DNA from: Brumimicrobium aurantiacum
GTDB lineage: Bacteria > Bacteroidota > Bacteroidia > Flavobacteriales_D > Crocinitomicaceae
Assembly (NCBI RefSeq): GCF_003402975.1
Contig: NZ_QURB01000002.1
Location: forward strand, 101,051-165,050
Direction of reading: 5' to 3'
DNA: 64,000 nucleotides
This document shows, piece after piece, positions 18,310-26,635 of the stretch. Both the position numbers and the translations under genes were made by a program. The notes under the pieces were generated by a model. That model had not been told where the DNA came from, searched no databases, and worked only from the letters and a program-made list of their open reading frames with translations. The stretch's first letter is position 1. Each line of letters starts with the position of its first letter.

Positions 18310-19098
18310 GGGTATCGTTATGGCTTCCAAGGACAGGGAATGGATGACGAGGTGAAAGGGAAAGGAAACTCTGTGAATTATAAGCATAGAATGCACGACC
18401 CGAGAGTTGGGAGGTTCTTTGCGGTGGATCCGTTGGCAGATAAATATCCTTAGAATAGTCCTTATGCATTTAGTGAGAATCAAGTCATTCATTCTCATGA
18501 ATTAGAGGGGTTAGAAGTGTACATCCCTTTAGGACCTAATGCAATGTATGCCGTAACTGAAGGGTTTAGAAGGTATTTTTCAGGCGTTGCAAATACTGTT
18601 TCTAGTTGGTTTACTTTAGAAGTTGGTAGTGTAGTAGAAAGTAATACTACTACAACTTCTATTAGTCTTGTAGATGCGAGCCAAATAAATATAACCTTTG
18701 ATTTATCTGGGTATTTAGATTATTCAGGAAATAATACATATGTTGCCCCAGATAATCTTCCGTTTAGTATTGAATTTGTAAAAGTTGATAAGGTGGTTAA
18801 AGAAATTAAAGTTACAAGTCCTTCTGGCGTGCCAGTTGAATTTTTTAATCAAGAAGAAATAAGTACTGATGGAAGTTCAAAAAAAACAACAGGTGTAACA
18901 GTTGGTCCAAACACAGGTGTTGTCAATGCAGGTGTAACTTTACAAACTGAAGAAAGTACTAATTCAGAAGGGAGAACGAAAGAAAGTATAAGTTCCTCTG
19001 TAAAATTAGAGATTACTTTACCTACGTCCACCAATTCAAACATTTATATATCTGGAGAGTCAGGGGTTTCTTTATCGAATCCAAAAAATGAAGAATAA
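18310..19098 (+). pseudogene. Orphan RHS-repeat core tip with internal stop and variable C-terminus
   Basis: Starting two bases after the preceding stop, one frame reads [20 protein letters not shown], then [20 protein letters not shown], a TAG stop at 18451-18453, then NSPYAFSENQVIHSHELEGLE. This is the conserved RHS-associated core with its 5' thousand-plus residues missing and one codon changed to a stop. After the core the frame continues as a variable tip of about 195 residues (YIPLGPNAMYAVTEGFRRYF ... SGVSLSNPKNEE) with no motif I recognise; a GTG at 18517 could in principle start it separately. In intact RHS proteins this position holds the toxin module. It is followed 3 bp later by a lipoprotein gene. 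Confidence 0.8.
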
Positions 19099-19101
19099 TC
19101 T

Positions 19102-19848
19102 ATGAGAAGAGTTATCTGTGTGTTTTTAGTAGCTTTAATATTTACTTCATGTAGTAAAAATTCATATACTTTAATTTACGTTGAAAATGGTGTGTTACGT
19201 AAAACTATTTTAGATTTGGATATTGATAATATCGAATCATGTGAAAATGGATACTGGGAAGTTGAAAATGAAAATAAAGAAATCTTGTTTTATGGAAACT
19301 ATTCATATTCTTCGAAAATAGGTGAGTGGGTATATGGTTTTGAAAATAATTTAAAAAAGATTAAATGGTATGAATTCACGTCTCCAAACATGAAGATATC
19401 TGTACCCTCAACATGGAGAATTAATACTTCTACAAAACATGTTTTTGAAACTGTAATTCCTGTTAAGGATTCATTTAATTTAAACAATTATATGGTTATT
19501 CATAAGAGTGACGAAAAGTCAATTGACCATTACTCTAAACAGTACTACTCCGATGTTAAAGAAGAAATAAATTATTTAAAACAGGCGACAAAGACCATTT
19601 TAGCAAGTGAAAGTGATACAATTATTATGATGAGTATTAACGGAACTACCCAAAAAGAAGAAATTAATTATAATTCAATATTATTCTCTAAAGATGGGGA
19701 TTTATTTGATTTGGGAATGGTAAGTACTAATTCAAGTATCAATGAAAGTAAAACAATGATTATTGAAGTTTTAAAAAGCCTGTCGTTCAATAATGAACGC
19801 GTATTCAAACCTTTGAAGGAGTGGAGTATTACAAGGTACAATATTTGA
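19102..19848 (+). CDS. Putative lipoprotein, candidate immunity partner of the RHS tip
   Basis: 248 residues. MRRVICVFLVALIFTSCSKN is a lipoprotein signal with Cys at residue 17. The body (YTLIYVENGVLRKTILDLDI ... WEVENENKEILFYGNYSYSSKIGEWVY) contains a MORN-like phrase GEWVYGFENNLKKIKWYEF, and a region about 90-230 resembling small secreted Bacteroidota proteins of unknown role. It begins 3 bp after the RHS tip, the position where immunity genes of polymorphic toxins sit. The immunity role is inferred from location only. Confidence 0.55.
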   Translation: MRRVICVFLVALIFTSCSKNSYTLIYVENGVLRKTILDLDIDNIESCENGYWEVENENKEILFYGNYSYSSKIGEWVYGFENNLKKIKWYEFTSPNMKISVPSTWRINTSTKHVFETVIPVKDSFNLNNYMVIHKSDEKSIDHYSKQYYSDVKEEINYLKQATKTILASESDTIIMMSINGTTQKEEINYNSILFSKDGDLFDLGMVSTNSSINESKTMIIEVLKSLSFNNERVFKPLKEWSITRYNI

Positions 19849-19905
19849 GCCAGACAACCCCAAGAATCATCTTACGATAGCAGGGGTAAAATTGTTTAAG
19901 TAGAA

Positions 19906-20284
19906 ATGAATTACTTTATGAAACATAATAAAATAACTATATAGTTCTCAACTTTATTGACAGTTTTTACTCTATTGATTATGAGTTGTAAAGTTGATAT
20001 AAGCGATATTGATTTGACCTCGACAGTGTTGAAAAATATTAAAGAGTCAAAAAATGAGAGTTATAAAACTACACTTGAAAACTTATTAAACACTAATTCC
20101 ATTGATAATATTTATATTAATTATGATTTCTGCAACTTTCCTTATTCTCAATAGGAAAGTAAAAATGACTTTTTATTATAAAATAAATTATGTTTATATT
20201 GCGATTCAAAACACAAATGTTTTAGACTCAAACATTTCAATGTTTCAAGAGGACATCGATTTCGTCACCATTTTAACTCTATAA
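19906..20284 (+). pseudogene. Broken lipoprotein gene
   Basis: The frame from ATG 19906 (or 19918) reads MKHNKITI, a TAG stop at 19942-19944, then FSTLLTVFTLLIMSCKVD, a lipoprotein signal split by the stop. It goes on to IYINYDFCNFPYSQ and a TAG at 20152-20154. A protein-like stretch ending ISMFQEDIDFVTILTL lies in the next frame up to 20284, so a frameshift near 20150 is plausible. No family recognised. It could be a second, decayed immunity-type lipoprotein. Confidence 0.45.
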
Positions 20285-20287
20285 GAT

Positions 20288-22936
20288 TTGAAATATATAT
20301 ATAGTTTTTTCACCCTTGTTTTAGTATTAAGCTACTCCCAATCCGCTTTTGCACAATGTGGACCAACGTTTTTGGAATCCAATCCAAAAGCCATGATTTT
20401 ATGCCAAGGAATAACAGACACCGTAGCATTTTCTGCAACTGGAACTTGTGCTGGAGATTTTGAATTCCAAGTACTCAATTCTTCAAATAGTGTTATTCAG
20501 GCGTGGTCTACAAATGATCAATACATATCCACAAATTTAACATCTGAAACATATTTTGTTGAAACCAGATGTTCAACTTGTCCGGGTGTAGTTATTCAAG
20601 ATACATTTTTAGTTGAAATCATTCAAGAACCAACAATAACCGCCGATACATTTATATGTCATGGAAATACAGCTACAGTCAGCGCTACAGAATTTCCAAA
20701 TAACAACATCACATGGTGGGACAATGAAACCATCGGGAATCAACTCATAGACAGTTCAAGCTACACTACACCACCTTTATTTGAAGATGACACTATTTAT
20801 ATGCAAGTAGATGGAACGGCATCTATTCAAAATTCTGGGTCAAATGCTGGATCAATTTTAATTACTGAAGCAGGACTTCATGGATTTTCTGGAGGACTAT
20901 CTGCAGATTATTTAGAAATTTCTAATTTATATAGCTCACCTGTTAATACTGCAGGGTGGTCTTTGGCAATTAGTAATTCTTATACAAATATTAATCTCGT
21001 AAATACATCCCTTTGGAGTTTCCCCAATAGTTTTGCTCCTTGTACAATGATTTCTGTAACTGATGTTTTAAATTCCCCTAATTATTGGGGTAATAATATG
21101 TTTTGGAATCCTAGCTATCCAGGGTGGGCAGCCATAATTGATGATCAAGGGAATCTCGTAGATTTTGTTGCTTGGGGATGGACATTAGCTGATTTAGCAG
21201 GCTTCGCACCTACCATAGCTGGAAATGTAATCACATTGGGTTCAGAATGGAGCGGCATAAGTTGCGATCCTGCCTGTACCAATGTCGGCCCAATTCCTTA
21301 TAGCTTATCCAGAAATGGTTCAACGGACACGAATACAGAGGCAGATTTCGTTTGTCAGGCTACTTCATTAGATTTAGTTAATCCGGGATTGAATTGTGGA
21401 TGGGGATCGGTCTATGGAACTTGTACCCAAGAGGTGATTGTTCACATTGATTCTTTACCATTTGCGGATACTCCAGACACAACATTTATTAATTGTATTT
21501 CTGATGTTCCAGCGCCAGATCCTTCTATTATTACAAATGTAATGGATGATTATACAGCTTCTCCGACAGTAAGCTATGTTGGAGAAGTTTCAGATGGAAA
21601 TACTTGTCCTGAAATTTTAACAAGAACTTATCAAGTTGCTGACTCCTGTAATTTCGTTGAAATATATCATGTTATAGTAATTAATGACACCGTAGCACCA
21701 GTTTTAGAAGCAGCACCAGCAGATTTAACTGTTGCTTGTTACTCCGAAATTCCAACCATAGGAACTTTGACCTGGACAGACAACTGCATGGGCTCTGGAA
21801 ATGTGCTTGGAACAGAGGTTTCAGGTGGCTCAGCATGCGCTGAAGTATATACAAGAACTTGGACCATTACAGATAGTTGTGGGAATTCTGCAACACAAAC
21901 CCAAGTGATTACAGTTAACGATACAATTGCACCAATCATAAATTTTGTACCCGCAGACTTAAGCATACAATGTCCATCAAATCTTCCACCAATGGCTACT
22001 CTTCCTTGGACAGATAATTGTGGTGCAAATGGTACAATTAGCGGTGTTGAAGTTTCAGATGGTCAAATTTGTCCAGAAACAATTACTCGAACTTGGACAA
22101 TAGCTGACAATTGCGGCAATACAAGAACTGAGGTTCAAGTTATTGTTTTACATGATGATATTGCACCCACAGCTAGTGATTTACCATCTGAAAATGTAGA
22201 AGCTTTACCACTTCCAGATATCAGCTTGATTACAGATGCAACTGATAATTGTAGTACTACTCCAGTTGTAGAATGGGTTGGTGATGATTCTGATTTTGGA
22301 TATTGTCCAGAAAATGTAGTGAGAACATATAGTGTTACGGACGATTGCGGAAACGTAGCTTTCATAAATCAAAATTTTTCAATTGGTGATTCGATGCCAA
22401 ATGCTGCATTCACAGCAAATCCTACTGTTTTGGATGACCTAAGTAATGGTTGGGTACAATTTCAAAACCAATCGACGGGAGCTTCCGCCTACACATGGGA
22501 TTTTGGAGACAATTCTCCTTATGTTTATGACACAAATACGACTCATCAATACAATATTGGATTGACCACAACTTATGAGGTACGTTTGGCTGCCACATCT
22601 GATTATGGCTGTACAGATAGCGCTACAATCGAAATATTGGTTGTTCAAGGCCCCCTGTATTTTATTCCAAATGCTTTCACTCCAAATAATGATGTAAACA
22701 ATCAATTATTTACGCCCATTTTTGTGGCTGGATTCAATCCGAATGATTTCAACTTTCAAATTTACAACCAACGTGGAAAGTTAATTTTTGAATCCTTCAA
22801 TCCTCAAATTGGATGGGATGGAAAATATAAGGGTACAGAATGTCCCGAAGGAACGTATGTTTATAGAGTTGAATATGGAACAGATGAAAGTTCTGATCCT
22901 GAAGTTGTAACCGGACATATTAACTTATTAAGATAG
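20288..22936 (+). CDS. Large secreted protein with lamin-tail, PKD and T9SS type B (gliding-motility) C-terminus
   Basis: 882 residues. The start is a TTG: a TAA lies two codons upstream in frame and the first residues MKYIYSFFTLVLVLSYSQSAFA form a good signal peptide. Order: a Cys-rich N-terminal part; a lamin-tail-like domain (about 190-330, ILITEAGLHGFSGGLSADYLEI); HYR/Ig-like repeats (about 400-690) with the recurring phrases TWTDNC, TRTWTI and DSCGN or DNCGN; a PKD domain (about 700-785, AYTWDFGDNSPY); and a type B sorting domain (FIPNAFTPNNDVNNQLF ... GWDGKYKGTECPEGTYVYRVEY). Probably a surface adhesin or matrix protein. It sits intact between decayed genes. Confidence 0.85.
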   Translation: MKYIYSFFTLVLVLSYSQSAFAQCGPTFLESNPKAMILCQGITDTVAFSATGTCAGDFEFQVLNSSNSVIQAWSTNDQYISTNLTSETYFVETRCSTCPGVVIQDTFLVEIIQEPTITADTFICHGNTATVSATEFPNNNITWWDNETIGNQLIDSSSYTTPPLFEDDTIYMQVDGTASIQNSGSNAGSILITEAGLHGFSGGLSADYLEISNLYSSPVNTAGWSLAISNSYTNINLVNTSLWSFPNSFAPCTMISVTDVLNSPNYWGNNMFWNPSYPGWAAIIDDQGNLVDFVAWGWTLADLAGFAPTIAGNVITLGSEWSGISCDPACTNVGPIPYSLSRNGSTDTNTEADFVCQATSLDLVNPGLNCGWGSVYGTCTQEVIVHIDSLPFADTPDTTFINCISDVPAPDPSIITNVMDDYTASPTVSYVGEVSDGNTCPEILTRTYQVADSCNFVEIYHVIVINDTVAPVLEAAPADLTVACYSEIPTIGTLTWTDNCMGSGNVLGTEVSGGSACAEVYTRTWTITDSCGNSATQTQVITVNDTIAPIINFVPADLSIQCPSNLPPMATLPWTDNCGANGTISGVEVSDGQICPETITRTWTIADNCGNTRTEVQVIVLHDDIAPTASDLPSENVEALPLPDISLITDATDNCSTTPVVEWVGDDSDFGYCPENVVRTYSVTDDCGNVAFINQNFSIGDSMPNAAFTANPTVLDDLSNGWVQFQNQSTGASAYTWDFGDNSPYVYDTNTTHQYNIGLTTTYEVRLAATSDYGCTDSATIEILVVQGPLYFIPNAFTPNNDVNNQLFTPIFVAGFNPNDFNFQIYNQRGKLIFESFNPQIGWDGKYKGTECPEGTYVYRVEYGTDESSDPEVVTGHINLLR

Positions 22937-22941
22937 ATTTT

Positions 22942-23416
22942 TTACTGGCTAACCAATATGCCTTAAGAGCTAAGGAATTAAACGGAGAATTTAATACTTC
23001 TAATAATTAAGATTCAAACGACCACGAGAAGAATATCGAGGTAGCAAAGGAAAGGATTTGGACGATCAATTCTAATATCTGATAAAAGCGAAACGGATAA
23101 AGAAACAATAGCACATGAATTTGGACATAACTTGGGATTAACTCACAAAAGTGGATTAATGTACTCTCAACTAAACGGTATTTTGAAGTTATCTCCGCAT
23201 GATATTGAGGAAATATTAGGTCGTGAAGGAATTGGAGACAATAAAGATTTAAAGGGAAAGAAGTGGTTAGGTGGAGAAATGAGAGGAGACGTGAGAGGAA
23301 ACTCCACAATTAATGATAATTTTAATTTAGATGGTAAAGTATATACACAAAGAAAAGCTAACAAACGGGTTAAAAGATTTGAGAAAAAGAAGGCTAGGAA
23401 AGAGAAAAAAGATTAA
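22942..23416 (+). pseudogene. Orphan metzincin-type metalloprotease tip (frameshifted remnant)
   Basis: In one frame 23045-23416 reads GFGRSILISDKSETDKETIA then HEFGHNLGLTH, a complete HExxHxxGxxH zinc-binding motif, followed by GLMYS as a likely Met-turn and a Lys/Arg-rich end (KKKARKEKKD). There is no start codon or signal upstream: the frame hits a TAG at 23042. A preceding stretch in another frame (ANQYALRAKELNGEFNTSNN, stop, then DSNDHEKNIEVAKERIWTIN, 22948-23080) looks like the continuation broken by a stop and a frameshift. It resembles the C-terminal protease module of a polymorphic toxin separated from its carrier. Confidence 0.65.
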
Positions 23417-23798
23417 GTCACTCTTAATTCCTTTTGTTTTACTATTGCACTTTTCAGTTATTGGACAGAGTGATACTCTTGAGATTGAATTGAACTGGTC
23501 GAATAAGAACATCAAATATATAACTGGAAGGGTAACTGTAAGTGATTCTAGTATTAATCTATATTACGGTAAATTATTTAAAGGAGAGGATGAACGAAAT
23601 ACACAAATCACTTTAAAAGTCCCAATATCTGTTAATAAAGAGGTAAATAACTGTAAAATTGAAGTAAGCTTAGATCAATTTTATAATGAAAAGATTTATA
23701 TATTCGCTTCGAATAATTTAGAGAAAGTAGTGTTCTTTTTGAATGAATATCCTTTTTGTGAATTAAAACGAATTGAAAAGCAAAACAAAAAAAGGTGA
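23331..23798 (+). CDS. Small secreted or periplasmic protein, possible partner of the metalloprotease tip
   Basis: 155 residues from the ATG at 23331. The real start may be the in-frame TTG at 23379, because the signal-like stretch begins later (KKIKSLLIPFVLLLHFSVIGQ, cleavage after about residue 46 of the longer form). The mature part (SDTLEIELNWSNKNIKYITG ... FFLNEYPFCELKRIEKQNKK) has beta-rich character and no recognised family. It overlaps the 3' end of the protease remnant, the arrangement seen for toxin-immunity pairs. Confidence 0.5.
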   Translation: MVKYIHKEKLTNGLKDLRKRRLGKRKKIKSLLIPFVLLLHFSVIGQSDTLEIELNWSNKNIKYITGRVTVSDSSINLYYGKLFKGEDERNTQITLKVPISVNKEVNNCKIEVSLDQFYNEKIYIFASNNLEKVVFFLNEYPFCELKRIEKQNKKR

Positions 23799-23827
23799 TT
23801 TGCTATTCGAATACCCCAGCTCGTGCG

Positions 23828-23849
23828 CGATCCGTACAGCTGTCGGATC
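23828..23849. repeat. GC-rich palindromic element, left copy of an 18-bp inverted repeat
   Basis: CGATCCGTACAGCTGTCG at 23828-23845 recurs in inverted orientation at 24575-24592. Locally GATCCG (23829-23834) and CGGATC (23844-23849) surround ACAGCTGT, a near-perfect palindrome. The surrounding ~90 bp (23815-23900) is far more GC-rich than its neighbours and repeats GCTCGTGCG twice. Confidence 0.7.
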
Positions 23850-23902
23850 CCCAAGATGCCGCCCCCGCTCGTGCGAGATTCCATCTCGTTTGCGGGGAAT
23901 TG

Positions 23903-24175
23903 TTACCAATAATGTCCTTTCAAAGAAAGAACAATAACCTTATTATCTTCTTTAATTACTTGGTAAACAATACGGTGTTCTTTGTTGATTCTTCTTGACC
24001 AGTAACCAGAAAGCTCATGTTTTAATTGTTCGGGTTTACCAGTTCCAGTGTAAGGATGCTCAATAATTTCAAGGAGTAAGTGATTTAGTTTTTTAAGGAG
24101 AACCTTATCTCCACTTTTTCTATAATATTTAATATCCTTAGTAGCTGTATCTGAAATGTCTAATTGATAACTCAT
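23903..24175 (-). CDS. yoeB: YoeB/Txe-type toxin (ribosome-dependent mRNA interferase)
   Basis: Cleaves mRNA on translating ribosomes when its antitoxin is lost. 90 residues. KPEQLKHELSGYWSRRINKE HRIVYQVI, followed by VIVLSLKGHYW, is the diagnostic C-terminal half of YoeB with the catalytic Glu/Arg/His set and the terminal H-Y. The start ATG overlaps the antitoxin TGA by 4 bp (ATGA), giving tight translational coupling. Flanked by a GC-rich inverted repeat. Confidence 0.92.
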   Translation of the reverse strand: MSYQLDISDTATKDIKYYRKSGDKVLLKKLNHLLLEIIEHPYTGTGKPEQLKHELSGYWSRRINKEHRIVYQVIKEDNKVIVLSLKGHYW

Positions 24176-24396
24176 TTTAGTCCTAAAAATGATTCTAAAT
24201 TATCTTTATTTACAGTGGTATATTTTCCTTCTTGAAATTCTTTCTTACTGCGCTTTATCTTTTTGACAAAATCAGGATTATAAGATTTATCATTAGTTTC
24301 CTCCAATTTCATTTTAAGCGCCTTTACAAAAGCTTTCAAGGCGTTTGCCTGTTCTTGATTTTCGGTATGTATGATATATGTATTTCCTGCTTCCAT
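24172..24396 (-). CDS. Antitoxin of the YoeB-type module (DUF2683-like)
   Basis: 74 residues: N-terminal beta/helix part NTYIIHTENQEQANALKAFVKALKMKLEE and C-terminal toxin-binding tail PDFVKKIKRSKKEFQEGKYT. This arrangement is what I know of the small DUF2683 antitoxins paired with YoeB or RelE toxins in Bacteroidota; it is not a classical YefM. It is first in the operon and overlaps the toxin by 4 bp. Upstream palindromes (24410-24421 and 24454-24461) could be its operator. Confidence 0.82.
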   Translation of the reverse strand: MEAGNTYIIHTENQEQANALKAFVKALKMKLEETNDKSYNPDFVKKIKRSKKEFQEGKYTTVNKDNLESFLGLK

Positions 24397-24409
24397 AATC
24401 TTCTGTGTT

Positions 24410-24421
24410 GCAAATATTTGC
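24410..24421 (-). promoter_or_regulatory. Candidate autoregulatory operator of the TA pair
   Basis: GCAAATATTTGC is a perfect 12-bp palindrome 14 bp upstream of the antitoxin ATG. The half-site GCAAATAT recurs at 24454-24461, overlapping the promoter box. Repeated half-sites around a promoter are usual for TA autoregulation; binding is inferred. Confidence 0.5.
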
Positions 24422-24454
24422 TTTGTTTTAATTCGTCAATGTTGCATTCTAAAG

Positions 24455-24462
24455 CAAATATA
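24455..24462 (-). promoter_or_regulatory. TA promoter -7 box
   Basis: The complement reads TATATTTG, an exact TAnnTTTG match, about 58 nt upstream of the antitoxin ATG. No clear -33 element seen. Confidence 0.45.
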
Positions 24463-24574
24463 CGGCAAAAAAAGTGCGCGTAAAAATTTAAAACTAAATG
24501 AATAATGTACAGTTGAAAGGAAAAAACGAGCTGCAGAGAGAACAAGCTATGCTGCTCCTAAGCTGGTGCACAAT

Positions 24575-24592
24575 CGACAGCTGTACGGATCG
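24575..24592. repeat. Right copy of the 18-bp inverted repeat flanking the TA module
   Basis: CGACAGCTGTACGGATCG is the exact reverse complement of 23828-23845. It lies in a second GC-rich patch (about 24525-24650). The rest of the 24397-24857 gap holds the operator, two hairpins and a nested palindrome, and no gene. Confidence 0.7.
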
Positions 24593-24680
24593 GCGAAGCC
24601 CAAAGCTGCCGCGAGAATAGGCACAGCCTTCTCGTGGCCTTGGGTTTCCAATCATAAACCTCACTCAAAAAACCTCAAAA

Positions 24681-24712
24681 AAAAGCGAGAAACAATTACG
24701 TTTCTCGCTTTT
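24681..24712. terminator. Bidirectional terminator downstream of lpdA
   Basis: AAAAGCGAGAAAC (24681-24693) pairs perfectly over 13 bp with GTTTCTCGCTTTT (24700-24712) around AATTAC. Confidence 0.8.
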
Positions 24713-24755
24713 ATAATTATAATATTCCTTTTTATGTAGTTTGAGATAGAAAGTT

Positions 24756-24842
24756 CGTTAGCAAGGCGTTCGTATTTTTTTAAGTTAAGGAGTTGACAAT
24801 TGTCAATGACTGCTTTAAAAAATATGTGCAACGCCGATAACG
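24756..24842. repeat. Nested palindromic element next to lpdA
   Basis: CGTTA and GGCGTT (24756-24770) pair with AACGCC and TAACG (24830-24842), leaving only small GCAA/GA internal loops. The interior contains a perfect 14-bp palindrome TTGACAATTGTCAA at 24793-24806. Confidence 0.55.
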
Positions 24843-24857
24843 GGTTTTATATCCAAT

Positions 24858-26249
24858 CTACAAGTGTATAACTTCATCATACGCCGCAGCCGCTGCTTCC
24901 ATAACAGCTTCTGACATTGTTGGGTGAGGGTGAACAGTTTTGATTAACTCTTCTCCAGTTGTTTCCAATTTACGTACCGCAACTAATTCAGCAATCATTT
25001 CTGTTACATTCATTCCGATCATGTGACCACCTAGTAACTCTCCATATTTTGCATCAAAGATTAATTTTACAAATCCATCTTTTGCTCCAGCTGCACTTGC
25101 TTTTCCTGATGCAGAGAATGGGAATTTACCAATCTTTAATTCATATCCAGCTTCTTTTGCTTGTTCTTCAGTATAACCAACTGATGAAATTTCAGGTGAA
25201 GCATAAGTACATCCTGGGATGTTGTTGTAATCCAATGGCTCAACATTGTGTCCAGCGATTTTCTCAACACATAAAATACCTTCCGCACTTGCTACGTGAG
25301 CCAATGCTTGACCAGGAACACAATCACCAATCGCGTAATATCCTGGGATATTTGTTTGGTAATAGTCGTTCACCAAGATTTTACCTTTATCCGTTGCAAT
25401 TCCAACGTCCTCAAGTCCGATTCCTTCAATGTTCGCTTCAATTCCTACAGCTGAAAGAACAACATCACATTCGATTGTTTCTTCTCCTTTTTTCGTTTTC
25501 ACGTGGGCAGTACATTTACCACCTTTTACGTCAACTTTTTCTACTGAAGAACTCGTCATTACTTTAATTCCTTGTTTCTTCAAGCTTTTTGCCAATTCTT
25601 TAGAAACATCTTTGTCCTCAACTGGAACAATTCTGTCTTGGAATTCAACAATCGTTACTTCAGTTCCCATTGAATTGTAGAAATAAGCAAACTCAATTCC
25701 GATAGCACCAGAACCCACAACAACCATTTTCTTAGGTTGTTTGTCTAATGACATTGCTTCTCTATATCCAATAATGTTTTTACCGTCTTGTGGAAGGTTT
25801 GGTAACTGACGAGAACGTGCTCCTGTAGCGATAACTACACCTTTGTCAGCAGAGTATGTTTCTTTCTTACCATCAGCATCAGTTACTTCAACTTTCTTTC
25901 CTGCTAAAATTTTACCAGTTCCGTTGATTACGTCAATTTTGTTCTTTTTCATCAAGAATTGAACACCTTTACTCATTCCTTCAGCAACACCACGGCTACG
26001 TTTTACGATTTTACCAAAATCAGCTTTCGCATCTTTTACTGTAATACCGTAGTCTTCTGCATGATTTAAGTAATCAAATACATTTGCACTTTTTAAAAGG
26101 GCTTTTGTTGGGATACATCCCCAGTTCAAACAAACTCCTCCAAGTGATTCTTTCTCTACAACAGCAGTTTTTAAACCTAACTGTGAAGCACGGATAGCTG
26201 TAACATATCCTCCAGGTCCACTTCCAACAACAATAATATCGTAACTCAT
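24858..26249 (-). CDS. lpdA: Dihydrolipoyl dehydrogenase (E3)
   Basis: Re-oxidises dihydrolipoamide in the pyruvate and 2-oxoglutarate dehydrogenase complexes, passing electrons to NAD+. 463 residues. IIVVGSGPGGYVTAIRASQLG binds FAD; GGVCLNWGCIPTKALL contains the redox-active CxxxxC; VVVGSGAIGIEFAYF binds NAD; and near the end HPHPTMSEAVMEAA carries the His-Glu catalytic pair. All are intact and length is normal. No E1/E2 genes are adjacent in the window. Confidence 0.97.
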   Translation of the reverse strand: MSYDIIVVGSGPGGYVTAIRASQLGLKTAVVEKESLGGVCLNWGCIPTKALLKSANVFDYLNHAEDYGITVKDAKADFGKIVKRSRGVAEGMSKGVQFLMKKNKIDVINGTGKILAGKKVEVTDADGKKETYSADKGVVIATGARSRQLPNLPQDGKNIIGYREAMSLDKQPKKMVVVGSGAIGIEFAYFYNSMGTEVTIVEFQDRIVPVEDKDVSKELAKSLKKQGIKVMTSSSVEKVDVKGGKCTAHVKTKKGEETIECDVVLSAVGIEANIEGIGLEDVGIATDKGKILVNDYYQTNIPGYYAIGDCVPGQALAHVASAEGILCVEKIAGHNVEPLDYNNIPGCTYASPEISSVGYTEEQAKEAGYELKIGKFPFSASGKASAAGAKDGFVKLIFDAKYGELLGGHMIGMNVTEMIAELVAVRKLETTGEELIKTVHPHPTMSEAVMEAAAAAYDEVIHL

Positions 26250-26356
26250 ATTCTTAGATTTTTCAAATTTTTCGTAGTGCGAATTTAATGATTTAAGCCT
26301 TAATAATAGGATAAAGGAATAGATTTTTTGAAGAGAAGTATAGGATTAAGTTGTTT

Positions 26357-26635
26357 CTAATAATACTTATGGTTGTCTTTATTGAAGATTAGCGTAACAA
26401 CTTCAATATTCTCCTGATTGATTTTATAAATTAATGAGCTGTTTTTATGCACTACGCATTTTCTTAGGTCTTTATAATTTGTGGCTGGATAGAGGTGGTT
26501 GTTGATTTGTAATTTTTCAAGTAAATTGTTTACTTTTTGTTCGAAGTTAAGCGCAGTTTTTACATTCCATTTTGCTAAAATATCATCAATAATATTTTCA
26601 TAGGAATACTTTGCTTCTTCGGACCAAATAATCAT
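26357..26635 (-). CDS. ParE/RelE-superfamily toxin
   Basis: 92 residues. IIWSEEAKYSYENIIDDILAKWN and FEQKVNNLLEKLQINNHLYP, then LRKCVVHKNSSLIYKINQENIEVVTLIF and a short C-terminal NKDNHKYY, follow the ParE fold, whose members poison DNA gyrase or, in RelE-like cases, ribosomes. The ATG shares one base with the antitoxin stop (TAATG). No catalytic triad of RelE is obvious, favouring the ParE side. Confidence 0.82.
   Translation of the reverse strand: MIIWSEEAKYSYENIIDDILAKWNVKTALNFEQKVNNLLEKLQINNHLYPATNYKDLRKCVVHKNSSLIYKINQENIEVVTLIFNKDNHKYY

Noticed and set aside
20102..20284. Separate 60-residue protein
   Set aside because: Starts from a TTG inside another gene remnant; better read as the frameshifted end of the broken lipoprotein.
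24959..25567. 202-residue plus-strand open frame across lpdA
   Set aside because: Antisense to a fully conserved lpdA; Leu/His-rich composition expected of a shadow.
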